Positions 6,021 through 6,424 of a stretch of 6,424 nt of DNA are shown here, piece by piece. The DNA is taken from the NCBI GenBank assembly GCA_002451275.1, contig DKBS01000145.1, forward strand, positions 1 through 6,424, read 5' to 3'. The notes beneath the pieces were generated by a model that saw only the letters and a program-made list of their open reading frames with translations, had not been told where the DNA came from and ran no database searches. This DNA is from Planctomycetaceae bacterium UBA6894. Its GTDB lineage: Bacteria > Planctomycetota > Planctomycetia > Gemmatales > Gemmataceae. Position 1 is the first letter of the stretch. Each line of letters opens with the position of its first letter. Made by a program: the position numbers and the translations under genes.

Positions 6021-6027
6021 CGTAGCA

Positions 6028-6063
6028 ATGGCTCAAGAAAAGCGTGAGGAACGGGGATCGTGA
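6028..6063 (+). CDS. Possible 11-codon leader ORF overlapping the SMR start
   Basis: ATG at 6028 opens a highly charged 11-residue frame, MAQEKREERGS, whose TGA stop (6061-6063) overlaps the GTG start of the SMR gene in a GTGA arrangement. The overlap is typical of translational coupling. The mini-ORF also contains the SMR gene's ribosome-binding site, GAGGA at 6046-6050. No ribosome-binding site precedes the mini-ORF itself. Short open frames arise often by chance, so this is a candidate leader peptide only. Confidence 0.25.
   Translation: MAQEKREERGS
6046..6050 (+). promoter_or_regulatory. Ribosome-binding site of the SMR transporter
   Basis: GAGGA lies 9 nt before the GTG at 6060 and supports that unusual start codon. 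The next in-frame ATG would remove the first, functionally essential helix. Confidence 0.6.
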
Positions 6064-6392
6064 TCAAGGCCTGGAGTTTATTGCTGGTGGCCATCCTTTT
6101 CGAGGTGGTGGGAACGACCGCCCTGAAACGGACAGAAGGATTCACCAAGGCTGTACCCAGCCTGATCATGGTTTTGTGCTACATCGCGGCGATTTACTTT
6201 TTGAGTTTGACGGTGAAGATGATCCCCACCAGCGTGGCGTACGCAGTTTGGTCGGGCCTGGGGCTGGTGCTGATCGCCCTGGCTGGGTTTTGGCTGAATG
6301 GCGAAAAATTCTCGTGGGGTTTGGTGGCCGGGATCGGGTTGATACTGGCCGGCATTGTGGTGCTGAACCTTGCCACCCAGGTTCGCCACTGA
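6060..6392 (+). CDS. EmrE-type small multidrug resistance (SMR) transporter
   Basis: A 110-residue inner-membrane protein, exactly the length of E. coli EmrE, with four hydrophobic helices (about 4-22, 33-50, 58-77, 86-106). SMR proteins work as dual-topology dimers that exchange protons for lipophilic cations such as quaternary ammonium compounds. The key residues are present one position later than in EmrE: the proton/drug-coupling E15 in FEVVGTT, Y41, Y61 and W64 in the YAVWSGLG segment. LKRTEGFTK at 22-30 matches the EmrE first loop. The SGLGLVLI form fits the EmrE/Qac subgroup rather than the SugE/Gdx guanidinium exporters, though substrates are not proven. The start is GTG at 6060, supported by the alignment with EmrE and by GAGGA upstream. 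The gene diverges from the receiver-marR-antiporter set. Downstream are A8 at 6403-6410 and a ribosome-binding-site-like GGGGGGAG at the window edge, which suggests another gene close by. Confidence 0.93.
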   Translation: MIKAWSLLLVAILFEVVGTTALKRTEGFTKAVPSLIMVLCYIAAIYFLSLTVKMIPTSVAYAVWSGLGLVLIALAGFWLNGEKFSWGLVAGIGLILAGIVVLNLATQVRH

Positions 6393-6424
6393 AACGGTCG
6401 TCAAAAAAAAGGAATCGGGGGGAG

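Noticed and set aside
1970..6059. Guanidine riboswitch or other structured leader before the SMR gene
   Set aside because: The only upstream non-coding DNA is 5970-6059. I see no conserved ACGR-type hairpin pair there, and the protein resembles EmrE rather than the guanidinium exporter subgroup.

Overview
The window is 6.4 kb of GC-rich bacterial DNA (apart from an AT-richer stretch at about 1-250) with seven protein-coding genes and no RNA gene, insertion sequence, CRISPR array or phage gene that I can see. The lineage cannot be fixed from the sequence alone. The mixture of a long-form Bax-inhibitor-1-like membrane protein, a Pro-rich lipoprotein foldase and a MerR/B12-type regulator would suit a free-living Gram-negative bacterium of the Planctomycetota/Verrucomicrobiota kind, but that is a low-confidence inference.

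Layout. Positions 1-253 are non-coding, with a cluster of TGAACGA-type repeats and a candidate promoter. Three plus-strand genes follow: a CarH/LitR-like regulator (254-1153), a lipoprotein parvulin-type peptidyl-prolyl isomerase (1338-2729) and a seven-helix Bax inhibitor-1/YccA-family membrane protein (2815-3582). A strong 17-bp hairpin at 3603-3640 lies between this run and a convergent minus-strand run. Read in its transcriptional order, the minus-strand run is a stand-alone degenerate receiver domain (5969-5562), a MarR-family repressor (5516-5034) and a CPA2 cation/proton antiporter (5027-3702). Divergent from it on the plus strand is an EmrE-type small multidrug resistance transporter (6060-6392).

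How the genes may work together. The clearest unit is marR-antiporter: the genes are 6 nt apart, and a perfect short inverted repeat sits inside a candidate promoter just upstream of marR, as expected for autoregulation. The receiver gene upstream may belong to the same unit. The SMR exporter diverges from it, so the right half of the window looks like an ion-homeostasis/efflux neighbourhood under MarR-type control. The left half looks like separate transcription units for regulation, envelope protein folding and membrane homeostasis.

The most notable observations are: a B12-type photoreceptor architecture that keeps the Wx9EH signature but has Tyr in place of the cobalt-ligating His; the probable MarR operator; the Lys-to-Arg receiver; and an 11-codon mini-ORF whose stop overlaps the GTG start of the SMR gene. 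I did not find convincing evidence of an entirely new multi-gene system.
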